Shown one piece after another: positions 46,601-55,803 of a stretch of DNA of 64,000 nucleotides. Within the stretch, counting starts at the first letter, position 1. The number at the start of each line of letters is the position of its first letter. Position numbers and translations under genes: made by a program. The stretch is from an uncultured Flavobacteriaceae bacterium. GTDB lineage: Bacteria > Bacteroidota > Bacteroidia > Flavobacteriales > Flavobacteriaceae. The stretch covers positions 558,001-622,000 of the forward strand of contig CANLVG010000001.1 in NCBI GenBank assembly GCA_947494565.1. Reading direction: 5' to 3'. The notes under the pieces were generated by a model. It was not told the DNA's origin. It did not search any database and worked only from the letters and a program-made list of their open reading frames with translations.

Positions 46601-49600
46601 CCCTTTGATTGGCGTCTTGGGTCATCACGGGCTGATCTAGTGTGTTGTAGACCATATACTCCCAATCCTTACCCGGTATGCGTTTTTGTACCAAACGGTT
46701 GCGGTGGTCATAGCGATAGGTATAGCCCAATGCGGCCAGATCGGCGTTGATCTGCGTCAAGGAGGCCGTACTGCCCTCTAGTAAGGGCGGAAAGACATAG
46801 GTCAGGTTGCCGTAGTCATCATACACATAGTAGGTGTCGTGCGCTTCGGCTGCGCTCAGCGGCCCGTCAGCATAGTTTCGTTTTAGCACTACCCTGCCCT
46901 GTTTGTCGGTAAAGGTCTCGGTGGTGTGGTTCTTGCTTGTTCCGGTATGGTTCTCGTCTTTGACGATGGTTTTGCTCAGCTCCCTTGCCGCGTAAGTTCC
47001 GGTGATGGATAACGTAGGTACAAAAGCGGCATCGAGGGTAACCTTGAACTCCCGTACTTCATTGGCGGCATTGGCCGTGTACTCCATTTCTACCTCGTGG
47101 CCGTTGCCCAGTTTCCAATCTTCTCCCGGCGCGGCCTGTTTTTCGACCCGATCGAGGGGCGAGGGTTCATACTGCTCTTGGGCATAGGGATTGATATCTT
47201 GTATGTCGATGCCGGTAAAATCATCGGCATAGGCGGTTTTGTAATAGGCTTTGGTAGCCTGTTTCATATCACTGGTACGGTAGCGCCCTAAGGGGTGGTC
47301 ACTATCGTCTTCAAAAGGCAGCCAGTTCTTGTCTTGGCGCCCATAGCTATCATAACCGGTATGGGCGATGATATCCTTTTCATTGGGCGATTGCCGAATG
47401 GCGATCTGCTGCACGGGTCGGCCGTGGCCATCGAAATAGCTGATGTCCTGAACATAGCGATCATCAATTTCAAACTTGCTCGTAGGGGCATCTCCGGACC
47501 AGGGCACCTGATAGTTACGCGTATAGATATAGTTCTGATCGGTCGGGTCATTGGGCACTGTTGGCGCGCTACAGTTCAGCGTTCCGCCTGGCCCACTGCC
47601 ACAGTCGTTTTCAGGCGAAGGGGCGTCATCATTGCAATCGTCGACCGGTAGTACGGTCAGGGTCCAGCCCGTTCCAGGGTTGCTGCAACTGCTCTGGGTA
47701 GTGACGGCATGACCGTCATTGTCAAAGTCCAGATACCAGGTAAACACGGTATTGGTCGTATCGTTTCCAAGACAATTGTCCAAAGTGGTGGAGGTCGTCC
47801 ATTTGCCCGCCGGTTTCTCACAGGCGTCTACCTTGGCCGCACTGTCAAGGGTATCGGCAAAGTCATCTTCATCTTCGTCGGGGTACCATTGCGACACCAC
47901 ATTGGTGCTCGATACGCCTAGGCAATTGTCCAAAGTGGTCGAACTGGTCCATTTACCCACGGGCGCCTCACAGGCCTGCACACTATCATTGACGTCCAAG
48001 GAGTCGGCATAATCGTCTTCATCGGCATCGGGGTACCAGGTAATCATGGTGGTCGGTACCACCTCGACCAGGGTACGGCCTGTCGATTCGCAACCGGTAG
48101 CACTATTGAAGGAGGCGCCATAGTATTGGCCTGCCGCGGTTACACTGGTCGAAGGGGTCGCACTAAAAGAAGTGCCTCCGCTAGCGCTGGTATACCATCG
48201 GATCTCATCGGCCCCAGAAGCGGGAACCAATTGAATGTTCACGGGCACCGAACCGCAGATCGGTACGGGCGTAGTTCCTCCCGTAGGCGCCCCGGGCAAT
48301 GCATTGATGGTAGCCTCCACATCGGTTCTTGGGCTCTCGCAACCATTGATTACCGCACTGACCTGGTAGGTCTTCGTACTGCTCAAGGTGCGGGTCAGCT
48401 CGTTCGAAGTGTTCGAGATCAGGTTGCCACTGGGGCCGTACCATCGGTATTGACCGTTAGTGAAGCCACTGGCCGTAAAGGTGACCTGTCCGGCACCGCA
48501 GCGTTGTACATCGGAAGCACTGGGCGCCAAGGGTACCGTTGTGACCGTAACACTTTGTGCCGGTGTATGTTCCGTAGCGTTGCATGAGGTGACCCCCCTT
48601 CGGTACCATTTGGTACCCAGGGTTGCGGGCGGGGTATAACTACTGGTCGTGGCCCCAGCAACAGCGGACCATGGGCCGTTCTGCGCATTGGAGACCTGCC
48701 AGAAATAATCGCGATTGTTCGGATTGCCCCCAAAGGCCCCGGATTCATTGCCCAAGGTGCCGATCGTGCTGCCTTGACAGAAGGTTTGTCCGCCGCCATT
48801 GATGCTTCCGGCATTGAGTTCGTCCCTGACGGTGACCTTGACCTCGTTGGTCGGTTCTTCGAGACTGCAGGACTTGTCCATCCTTCGGTACCAGCGGTCA
48901 TCCGCTAAGTTGCCCGGAGGGTTATAGGAGAGTGAGGTTCCGTTCGAAGCGATATTCGTCCATTGTACACCGTCGTCTGAATACTGCCATTGGTGGGTAA
49001 ACGTACCGTTACCGCCACTGGGCATACCCAAACTGCCGATATTCGGGGGATTGCCATTGTAACAGATGATCGGGTTGGTATTGTTGATGCTCCCGGCAAC
49101 AAGACTCGCGATGTTGAAGGTCGCGGTCACTTTTCTTCGGTTACTGATACACTGCCCGATCTTTTCGGCTACCCAATAGTCCTTTTGATCTCCACTACTT
49201 ACGGTAATACCTGTCACATATTCGCCGACGGTAGAGACTATCGATATGGTCTTGCTGGTCTCGGCATTGCCCCCTGGAGAGGTATACCAGACATGCTCGC
49301 CTGCGAAACCGGAATCGCTGATCGCCGTAATCTGCACACTGTTTTGATTTGCACATGAATTCTCATTGCTTCCGTCGCCAGGAATGGAAACGGAGTTCAC
49401 ATTGACCTGCAGGGTCTTGGCGCTACTGGTACAGCCCTTGTCATCTGTCACCTCGACGGTATAGGTCTTCGAACTGGTCGGGGAAGGCGAAAACAGCGTC
49501 CCGGTCTCCAGTTCTGTACTGCCCTCGTACCATTTGTAGGTCCAGCCCGTCTCCGGCTCGCTGATCTCGAAATTCGTCGTAACTCCGGCACAGATCGTGC

Positions 49601-50546
49601 GCGTGCTGTTGCCAAGCACCGATGGCGGAATGGGCGGCGTGGCAGTAGTCGAGGCGATCACCGAACGCTTTGCGCTCTCGCAACCGCCCACATAACTGGC
49701 CACCTTGTAGGTACTGGTCGTAGTGAGGTTCGGAATGACGAGCGTTGCCGAGGTCTCCCCTACAATAAGGTTGTCATTGGGGTCGTACCAGCGATACGAG
49801 CTGGCCCCACTGGCCTGTAGGGTAACCTCACCCGGTCCACAACGCGATCCGTTGACCACGCTCGGCGGGGTCACAGGAGCCTTGAAGCTCACGACAATAT
49901 CTTTGATCTCTATAACGTTCGAACCGGTATAACAATTGTTCGAGGTCAGGGTCGCTTTTACCCAATAGGTCTTACTACCATTTGAGGTATCATTGTTATA
50001 ATCTAAGGTCGGACTATAATTTGCCCCGGTATGTTCAGGTGTACCCGAGGTAGTGGAAGTTTCGTACCATTCATAGGTACTACCAGACCCCCCACCGCTC
50101 GCTCCGAGATCAAAGGTGGCCGTTGGGCCACAGGGTGGTATCCCGCTCCAGCCCAGGGTCAGTGAAGGTGGGGTCGTATTCGGTGTCGTAAAGGTGACCT
50201 TTACCTTGGTGCGACTACTCTCCTGCCCGCTACTGCTCCGTGCCGCCACCCAATACTCGGTGGTTTGGCTTACCACTACTTGAGTGATATAATCACTAGT
50301 ACCGTTGGTGTTGATTACCGTAGGGCTTACGGTCTGCGTACCCGATACACTGGTGTACCACCGATGGGTCAGGCCGGACGGAGCGCTGGCCGTACGCGCC
50401 GACAGCGCAAAGGTCGTGGCACAACCATTTGTGGCGTTCACATGATTTGAAGTCGGTGGCGAAGGCGCTTGGGCGTACGCGCCCATACCCCAAAACAGTA
50501 AAAAAACGAGTGTAAAAGCCCTGAATAATGTATTGCAATAGTTCAT
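43680..50546 (-). CDS. RHS/YD-repeat protein with C-terminal HELWH metallopeptidase toxin module
   Basis: The 2288-residue protein starts with a signal peptide (about 1-26, ending GAYAQ). Several Ig/PKD-like repeats follow (about 30-820). Calcium-binding-like repeats lie at about 830-955 (WYPDADEDDYADSLD), then DUF6443-like sequence near 1000-1130 (YQVPWSGDAPTSKFEIDDRY) and YD repeats (about 1190-1900). The RHS core (about 1950-2008) contains YDPALGRWMNIDPLADQ and ends YIDPDGMEA. The variable C-terminal 280 residues hold HELWH at 2172-2176 (His, Glu, His) and a possible third ligand E2203 in GEVQAVGFENYLR, as in M91/NleD-like zincins. It is probably a contact-dependent toxin; its target is unknown. 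The C-terminal module is AT-rich relative to the core. Confidence 0.85.
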   Translation of the reverse strand: MNYCNTLFRAFTLVFLLFWGMGAYAQAPSPPTSNHVNATNGCATTFALSARTASAPSGLTHRWYTSVSGTQTVSPTVINTNGTSDYITQVVVSQTTEYWVAARSSSGQESSRTKVKVTFTTPNTTPPSLTLGWSGIPPCGPTATFDLGASGGGSGSTYEWYETSTTSGTPEHTGANYSPTLDYNNDTSNGSKTYWVKATLTSNNCYTGSNVIEIKDIVVSFKAPVTPPSVVNGSRCGPGEVTLQASGASSYRWYDPNDNLIVGETSATLVIPNLTTTSTYKVASYVGGCESAKRSVIASTTATPPIPPSVLGNSTRTICAGVTTNFEISEPETGWTYKWYEGSTELETGTLFSPSPTSSKTYTVEVTDDKGCTSSAKTLQVNVNSVSIPGDGSNENSCANQNSVQITAISDSGFAGEHVWYTSPGGNAETSKTISIVSTVGEYVTGITVSSGDQKDYWVAEKIGQCISNRRKVTATFNIASLVAGSINNTNPIICYNGNPPNIGSLGMPSGGNGTFTHQWQYSDDGVQWTNIASNGTSLSYNPPGNLADDRWYRRMDKSCSLEEPTNEVKVTVRDELNAGSINGGGQTFCQGSTIGTLGNESGAFGGNPNNRDYFWQVSNAQNGPWSAVAGATTSSYTPPATLGTKWYRRGVTSCNATEHTPAQSVTVTTVPLAPSASDVQRCGAGQVTFTASGFTNGQYRWYGPSGNLISNTSNELTRTLSSTKTYQVSAVINGCESPRTDVEATINALPGAPTGGTTPVPICGSVPVNIQLVPASGADEIRWYTSASGGTSFSATPSTSVTAAGQYYGASFNSATGCESTGRTLVEVVPTTMITWYPDADEDDYADSLDVNDSVQACEAPVGKWTSSTTLDNCLGVSSTNVVSQWYPDEDEDDFADTLDSAAKVDACEKPAGKWTTSTTLDNCLGNDTTNTVFTWYLDFDNDGHAVTTQSSCSNPGTGWTLTVLPVDDCNDDAPSPENDCGSGPGGTLNCSAPTVPNDPTDQNYIYTRNYQVPWSGDAPTSKFEIDDRYVQDISYFDGHGRPVQQIAIRQSPNEKDIIAHTGYDSYGRQDKNWLPFEDDSDHPLGRYRTSDMKQATKAYYKTAYADDFTGIDIQDINPYAQEQYEPSPLDRVEKQAAPGEDWKLGNGHEVEMEYTANAANEVREFKVTLDAAFVPTLSITGTYAARELSKTIVKDENHTGTSKNHTTETFTDKQGRVVLKRNYADGPLSAAEAHDTYYVYDDYGNLTYVFPPLLEGSTASLTQINADLAALGYTYRYDHRNRLVQKRIPGKDWEYMVYNTLDQPVMTQDANQRASGEWLFTKYDAFGRVAYTGKAIEMDGGNPKSRTQVQQAVNGITTTLWVDQGGSYTLNNEPVHYSNGAYPTTTISELLTVNYYDNYTDFTLPTGVPTAVTLLGKTETNSTKVRGLATASKVRVLDPTNNDLWITTVTYYDDKARPIYVHSANDYLQSVDITETELDFVGRPVQTKTTHTRALNGAEATSIVTIDRFTYDHTGRLLAQTQCIDGDCDGAGGAVQLDRSLSGIINTVEVAGRSFDVSAAELVPGAELYIDPNATITDGNQELIVYNEYDNLGLLKKKRVGGETATDLAQSAGLQQVDYQYNVLGWMKKTNMDTENDNDLFDFEIKYNDPQNGGQALYNGNISQTLWSTASTPNTPNPINTGYTYSYDALNRITKALDNTTNQNYSLDKVAYDKNGNITELERKGHLIAEPTVATDFGLMDDLAYAYQGNQLVDVTDTGVATGFFDGNTVGGNDYDYDANGNMIQDLNKGITSIEYNYLNLPTKVVLTANGKNGTIDYIYDATGTKLKKIATNTAESSLTVTEYCSGYIYEGNATTMTLQFFGQPEGYVTPSAVAGSYDYVYQYVDHLGNVRLSYTDKNQNTANGVALEIVEENNYYPFGLKHKGYNSTMSTEGNGAAQRWKFGGKEYMEDMDLDWYDVSARNYDPALGRWMNIDPLADQMRRHSPYNYAFDNPVFYIDPDGMEAYASNGYQDLDENEAWAQGVESTAFSDDGTITMKNLNSGKTVTMSSSDYRSTVLASTGWEEGGSIKGATGNLRFAKGASKEFKSKINDFITKIGSTELGHLVLYSVINSKGVTEINETDEVLNSVFIPEVTGNGKLTGTGNGKLFTSLKTRFLDGAVLTGITIFGHELWHAYQLKMGTETYLSLHTVRDEQHTKYGEVQAVGFENYLRVALDLTGSLRYNYSSRDNPMSLQGAIYSAPLNLYSKPGGFFGRSKWDREDFTSGGGFFIWTTLHYRALSKSKEK
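47700..48050. repeat. 150-bp tandem repeats inside the RHS gene
   Basis: CAATTGTCCAAAGTGGT occurs at 47773 and again at 47923, a period of 150 bases or 50 codons. The encoded unit (WYPDxDEDDxAD ... CExPxGKWT ... LDNCLG) is repeated about two and a half times. The DxDEDD core resembles thrombospondin type 3 calcium loops. Confidence 0.75.
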
Positions 50547-50572
50547 TGGTCCGGTAGGTTTAGGTTGGGGTA

Positions 50573-53500
50573 TTAGTTGTTGGTCTGGCCTTTATAGTGG
50601 TATTCATAGTCGGTGACCAAATGGTCATCGGCATCCCGTACTTCCTGAAGGCGGTTATAGGCATCGTACTGATAGTACATGGTATAGCCCCGTGGATCGG
50701 TGACACTGGTCACGCCTACCAAGGGGGTGTAGGTGTACGTAGTGACCATCTGATCATCTAGGGCATTGCGCAAGTTCATATTGAAGTTATCCCAGGTCGT
50801 TTTTTTGGTCGGGTCGTTTTCAATACCGGCCAAGGAGTTCAAGAAACTATCCAAGTCCGCATGCCCTGCAGGCAGTGCCGCTTGAACGGCGTTGGCCGCA
50901 TTGGTATACCCGGAATGTTCAATTTTGGCCACGGGATATTTACCGTCATAGGCCCAGATGTAAGCGATCTTGGTACCATTTTCTTTGGATACTTCCAAGG
51001 GGTTTCCACGGTCATCGTACTGGTGATAGTTCAAACGGTTTTCCATCGGATTGTCGACCGCGTGATAGGCGCCCTTCAGTGTTTGCACCTTCTCGGGCCA
51101 TACCCTATACGAGTCCACATTTTCATCACCATCCCAATCTTTATAATAGGTGCGCTGCACGGTTTTTGCCCCATTGACCGTGGTTTCGGTCTGAATAGGT
51201 TCAGCGACCCGGTGCAAGGGATTGTCGCCAGTATAGTTTTTCTTAAAGCGATCGATCAAACCTTTTTCATCGGCGGTGAGGTTTGGGGCGCCTAAGGAGC
51301 TGGTATCGGTAATGTCATCGGCATAATAGGTTTTGGTAAGGACCTCTTCGCCCTTGCTATTGGTCAGCTTGCTTTCGGTGCGTTGTAGATGGACTGGATT
51401 TTCATACTTAAATTCTTGAACAGTAACAATAGGGTTGCTTCCATTTTCGTCCCATACAGTTTGAGTAGTTCCAGTCTGTTGAATCAAATTGGAAAAATGA
51501 GGATAAAGCTGAAACTTCATGAAACTACAGTTTCGATTGCTCGCGCCTTTCACCCCATAAAATGTGATAGGTAATTCTTTGCTCGCACTGATTAACTGGT
51601 CATCGTTCTTATATAATTCCAACAATGTGAAGTCATTGCTATCTATATTGTTTACATTATAAAAATTTTCCGTCTCACCAACCAAAGTGTACGTTTGCCC
51701 CTCTCTTTTAAAATGTTGTTCCTTCTTTAATAATCCGTGGTGAGGAAGACGAATGGGAGGATTTTTATAATAATCATCAACGTATTCAATGGGTGCATGA
51801 ACTCTGAAGAGATCTTCAGGATTATGAAAGTATTTTATGGTCTTTCCATTATCGCCCTCCTCACCCATCTGAGTTATCTCTACTTGATCATAGCCTACAT
51901 AACTTCCAGCGTCTTTGGAAAAACTGTTTTGAGAGCTTGCGGAACCGAGGACTACCGATTGGAATCCAGCTCCGGATTGAGTTCCATATTCACTCGATTT
52001 CGAGCGCAGGTCTAGGACCGATTGTCTGTTTATAGCAAAATCAGGTATGGTCTTGATTTTTCCATAAGACTTGGTAACAGGGTTTAGGTTTTCATCTTGC
52101 CCTTCGTAGTGATAATTGTATTTTCTTCTGGCAATCGCTTCTCCATTGCTATCTATATCGGTAATAGTCCTGACACGTAAACCAGCTCCTACCGAATACC
52201 GATTTTCTTTGTCTACTTCAACATCTTCCCATTCTGCCAATATATGCGCTTGACCATAATACTTACCACCTTGGCTATTAAAATAAGCCTCCAAAACATA
52301 TTCGTCCTCAGTCAACCGAAAATAGGGCTCATTAAAATCATAGCTCCATTCGTGATAGTCCGAGTCTTTGATAACACGGCTGTCGTAATCATAAATTTCA
52401 CCCTCTGCCCTATTTTGAAGCGCAATATACCACTCTTGATTACCGTTAGCACTGTTGATATTAAATTTATGTAGAATCTGCCCGTCAATAGTTTTCAGAG
52501 CCACATAAAAGTCGTCCACCCAAGAAGGTTCAGGTGGTGGTATTCCCGCATCGGGATATTGTTCAGTATTCCACCCCGCGAATGTAACGTTGTAAAATAT
52601 TTTAAGTGTTGTATTTTGATTAGGCCGGATTGTTTCGGTTACTAGGTTCTCCCCTTCAAATAAGGAAACGGCGCTTGCTGATCTTTGTACTGCAATTGTC
52701 GGAGCAAGCTGATAGGTCAAATCCTCAGTTTGTTCAAACGTATTCAATTCGTATTCGAATTCGGTGGCTCCCCCTGTGGGGTACATTATTTTCTTCAGAC
52801 TGAATAGTTTCGCATATCGTTCGGCTGGTATTCGATTCGCGCGTTTTAGTTGATTGAACGAACTGATTTCTTCGTTAGAGCTATTGATTTCAGGGATAAA
52901 AGATTCAGTATTCCCAGCAGCATTGTAAAACCCCCAATAGTCTTGATTGAACGAAGTTTTGTTTGGGATGGTGTTCTCAATATGGTATTCAAAAGCATGT
53001 GTATTTATATTATTTTCGGTAATGGCATCAAGGCGCAATCTCAAGTTTAAATCTGGGTAACCGGGGTCCAAGGCCCCGATAGTTTGTCCGAAATCTCCAT
53101 TGGCAATAGAAATATTATTATAATCATAGCTTTTGATATTCCCAAAATAACAATAGCTGAAATCGTAAGTATTTATTCGTTGATTCAGTGCATTAAAAAT
53201 CTCAATCGATTCGAGGTATCTTGCGTTAAGGTCTAACCGATCTCCCAATTCGGAGTAGTTCATTTGTATCCTCTGAGTTTCTTGGCTATTAGCCTTCTTG
53301 ATACGAATTGAAGTAAGATATGGATTGTCGATTAGGGCCTCGGGGCCAGCATACTCCTCATACCCTGATGTTGGAGCCGTTGACTGCCCCACCGTTGCCA
53401 TATAGCTTTGGGTAAACGAGCGAAAAGGTTTGATCTCCTCATTAATGTCATATTGGAGCTCTGCCGTGTTGCCATAAATATCGGTTATCGTTTTTAAATA

Positions 53501-54286
53501 CCAAGATGAGATATATGAAGTATTTAAAGCTCCATTTGGATACGTTGTATTAGCACGTTCAAAAAATTCATATTTCGTACCATCTTCGGTAACAATATTG
53601 AAACTTGGATTTGCAAGTCCATCCGTGCCTCCTGGAATAAGGATTATTTCAATTCCTTTTTTGCTCATTAAAAATGGGGTCCCATCTTTCTCTAAAACAA
53701 AGGATCCGGAATACCCTCCAAAATTGAAGTAAAAGATATCTGGCTGAAAGTCAAAGTCAAGCCCCCCCGGCAAAGGAGGTGGCGCATATACATATGGGTT
53801 TCCATTGGCATAAAATTCGCAGTTATCTTGACCGCTTGATGGCAGCGAATTTATGAAAGCCTCAGAATCAGGATTCCAGTTGACCAGATTTGGATCTTGC
53901 CCATAATTCGGAATATCTGGGGTTAGGCGATTGTGGGCCAAGTACCCGTATGATAGGTCAAAATCATCTTCGCCAACAACACTCCTCGTAATTACCCCGC
54001 CAATGTTAAGAGCCCAACCAAGTCCGACAATACCTGATTCTTCGGAAACTTGTATCCCTCCAGTGGCATAACTAATGGAAATGGGCATGGAAATGCCGCC
54101 TTCGGTCATGGTGTAAAGGGGTACGGAAACATTAGGCAAACCACTATATTCAGTTACCGGCGTAATTACCGATTTAAAGAGCGAAGCCACATTCGGGTTG
54201 GGTGGAACAATTTTCTTTAGGTCTGTTTGTCCATAGGCTATTATGGCAAAAAGTAGAAAAAAGGAAATCAGATATGGCTTTTTCAT
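50573..54286 (-). CDS. Secreted RHS/YD-repeat companion protein
   Basis: The 1237-residue protein has a signal peptide (MKKPYLISFFLLFAIIAYGQ). The N-terminal part holds PNPNVASLFKSVITPVTEYSG and GLGWALNIGGVITRSV, wording seen in Bacteroidota RHS-like proteins with a SpvB-type beginning. YD-type repeats follow (for example ENRLNYHQYDDRGNPLEVSK and the near-terminal YYQYDAYNRLQEVRDADDHL). No RHS core DPxGxxDG-type end and no toxin module are present; it stops at HYKGQTNN. It lies 26 bases upstream of the big RHS gene on the same strand and is probably its operon partner. Role unknown: possibly part of the shell or a related adhesin. Confidence 0.8.
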   Translation of the reverse strand: MKKPYLISFFLLFAIIAYGQTDLKKIVPPNPNVASLFKSVITPVTEYSGLPNVSVPLYTMTEGGISMPISISYATGGIQVSEESGIVGLGWALNIGGVITRSVVGEDDFDLSYGYLAHNRLTPDIPNYGQDPNLVNWNPDSEAFINSLPSSGQDNCEFYANGNPYVYAPPPLPGGLDFDFQPDIFYFNFGGYSGSFVLEKDGTPFLMSKKGIEIILIPGGTDGLANPSFNIVTEDGTKYEFFERANTTYPNGALNTSYISSWYLKTITDIYGNTAELQYDINEEIKPFRSFTQSYMATVGQSTAPTSGYEEYAGPEALIDNPYLTSIRIKKANSQETQRIQMNYSELGDRLDLNARYLESIEIFNALNQRINTYDFSYCYFGNIKSYDYNNISIANGDFGQTIGALDPGYPDLNLRLRLDAITENNINTHAFEYHIENTIPNKTSFNQDYWGFYNAAGNTESFIPEINSSNEEISSFNQLKRANRIPAERYAKLFSLKKIMYPTGGATEFEYELNTFEQTEDLTYQLAPTIAVQRSASAVSLFEGENLVTETIRPNQNTTLKIFYNVTFAGWNTEQYPDAGIPPPEPSWVDDFYVALKTIDGQILHKFNINSANGNQEWYIALQNRAEGEIYDYDSRVIKDSDYHEWSYDFNEPYFRLTEDEYVLEAYFNSQGGKYYGQAHILAEWEDVEVDKENRYSVGAGLRVRTITDIDSNGEAIARRKYNYHYEGQDENLNPVTKSYGKIKTIPDFAINRQSVLDLRSKSSEYGTQSGAGFQSVVLGSASSQNSFSKDAGSYVGYDQVEITQMGEEGDNGKTIKYFHNPEDLFRVHAPIEYVDDYYKNPPIRLPHHGLLKKEQHFKREGQTYTLVGETENFYNVNNIDSNDFTLLELYKNDDQLISASKELPITFYGVKGASNRNCSFMKFQLYPHFSNLIQQTGTTQTVWDENGSNPIVTVQEFKYENPVHLQRTESKLTNSKGEEVLTKTYYADDITDTSSLGAPNLTADEKGLIDRFKKNYTGDNPLHRVAEPIQTETTVNGAKTVQRTYYKDWDGDENVDSYRVWPEKVQTLKGAYHAVDNPMENRLNYHQYDDRGNPLEVSKENGTKIAYIWAYDGKYPVAKIEHSGYTNAANAVQAALPAGHADLDSFLNSLAGIENDPTKKTTWDNFNMNLRNALDDQMVTTYTYTPLVGVTSVTDPRGYTMYYQYDAYNRLQEVRDADDHLVTDYEYHYKGQTNN

Positions 54287-54408
54287 CGCGTACGATTTGA
54301 TTTAGTTGATACTTAAAAGATGTTTCATATCCCCCGGCCCGATAGGCTATCAAGACCGGTGGCGTATGAAAAAATGTGATTAGAAAATGTAAGGTACTTG
54401 GGGAAAGC

Positions 54409-55770
54409 TTACTCCTTCTCCAAGGTGCTGATTTTGCTTTCGAGCGCTTTGAGTTCTTGATCTTGTTGTAGCAGGTACAGCGTCAGCTCTTCGACCTTCT
54501 CCATCAACAGCCGGTTCATCTCGCCCAGGTCGATCCCATCGGCTTCGATCTCCGCGGCCGAGGGCATGTCGATCAGATGGCCGTTTTCCTCAATGTGCTG
54601 TTGTACCGCTTCTAGGGTAGGCAGTTGATAACCGTCCTTAAAGACATAGTCCGGCCATTGGTTCTGCAATTCTACTTTGACTCGCTCGGCGATGATATTA
54701 CCGGCTACGGCTAGCATCTCCCCTTGCCTTGGGGCGACCCCGATACCGACATGACCGGTAGTGTAGCTGATATCAGATCCGGTCTGCGTCCAAAAGCCGC
54801 CCGTTGTAGGTGGGGTATTCGGATCGGTCACCGTAACTGTCGCTTGTGCCGTTTGACCTCCGTCTTGGGTGGTCACGGTAATCGTGGCAGTGCCTGCGGC
54901 CACAGCGGTAACCAGACCTGCCGTATCGACCGTGGCCACGGCCGTATCGCTACTGGCCCAAGAGACGGTTTGGTTTGTGGCATTGTTCGGTGCGACACTT
55001 TCCGTCAACTGTCCCGTATTACCGATATCCAGATTTAAGCCGGTGGGATTGACCGATACACCGGTCACCGCAACATTGGACGAATTTGGGTTATAGGTGA
55101 CCTTCAATTTCGGTCGCTTCGATAACGGAGCCAAGGTATAGGTATTGCCAGAGACCTCAGGGGCATTGGCCGCAAAGCCCACATCGTTGCCGCTGGTCTG
55201 TTTGATGACCAGCACGAGCAGATCACCTTCTATTGCCGATGTCGGAATATTCGCGGTTTTCAGATCGTCTAACGCATGGTTTCCCGTAAAAGTCCATAAT
55301 GGGGTGCTGGCTGTGGTCGGCTTATTGGTATTCGATAGCGTACTTTCGTTCCAATTGGTACCGGTTCCCTTATACACCTTTACCTCTCCGAAACCGGAAT
55401 CGTCATAGACCGTCAGTTGTAGTTCCATCTCAGTTATGGTGCCCTGACTTTGAATGGTCGCAAGATCGAACATGAAAAAGATGTCACGGTTCGGTCCGGT
55501 TTGCTGTACACGCAATACTTCAAAGTTCTGAGGGTTTCCATTCTGTAAGTAGACATCATAGTCGGGTGCTACGTAATCTACGGTCTGGGCCATCCCCATC
55601 GCCGATATCAAGAACATTACCATTGCCAAAATGGCTGCGGACTTTTGACCCGATACGGCCCAAAACCCCTTCCGGTGGTCCAAGATTCCTGATCTAAAAT
55701 TGTTTTTGAAGTTTGGTCGTATGCCCATAAAAACGGACATAGCAGTTGTTATTCGCCCCATAATATTCAT
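54409..55770 (-). CDS. Secreted DNRLRE/Big2/tail-fibre-like protein
   Basis: The protein is about 453 residues from the ATG at 55770; in-frame ATGs at 55803 and 55761 are also possible. An internal hydrophobic signal (AAILAMVMFLISAMGMAQ) is preceded by a long, positively charged leader. A DNRLRE-like beta domain (about 65-225) comes next, then a Big_2 Ig-like domain (about 235-320, VAVTGVSVNPTGLNLDIGNT and VSWASSDTAVATVD). The C-terminal part (about 345-453) has VGIGVAPRQGEMLAVAGNI, WPDYVFKDGYQLPTLEAVQQ and a closing coiled coil, like the tail-fibre-type end common in Bacteroidota. It is upstream of the two RHS genes and may be made with them. Adhesive role inferred. Confidence 0.75.
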   Translation of the reverse strand: MNIMGRITTAMSVFMGIRPNFKNNFRSGILDHRKGFWAVSGQKSAAILAMVMFLISAMGMAQTVDYVAPDYDVYLQNGNPQNFEVLRVQQTGPNRDIFFMFDLATIQSQGTITEMELQLTVYDDSGFGEVKVYKGTGTNWNESTLSNTNKPTTASTPLWTFTGNHALDDLKTANIPTSAIEGDLLVLVIKQTSGNDVGFAANAPEVSGNTYTLAPLSKRPKLKVTYNPNSSNVAVTGVSVNPTGLNLDIGNTGQLTESVAPNNATNQTVSWASSDTAVATVDTAGLVTAVAAGTATITVTTQDGGQTAQATVTVTDPNTPPTTGGFWTQTGSDISYTTGHVGIGVAPRQGEMLAVAGNIIAERVKVELQNQWPDYVFKDGYQLPTLEAVQQHIEENGHLIDMPSAAEIEADGIDLGEMNRLLMEKVEELTLYLLQQDQELKALESKISTLEKE

Positions 55771-55803
55771 AGTTTGGTTTATACATATTGTATGGCATCC
55801 CAT

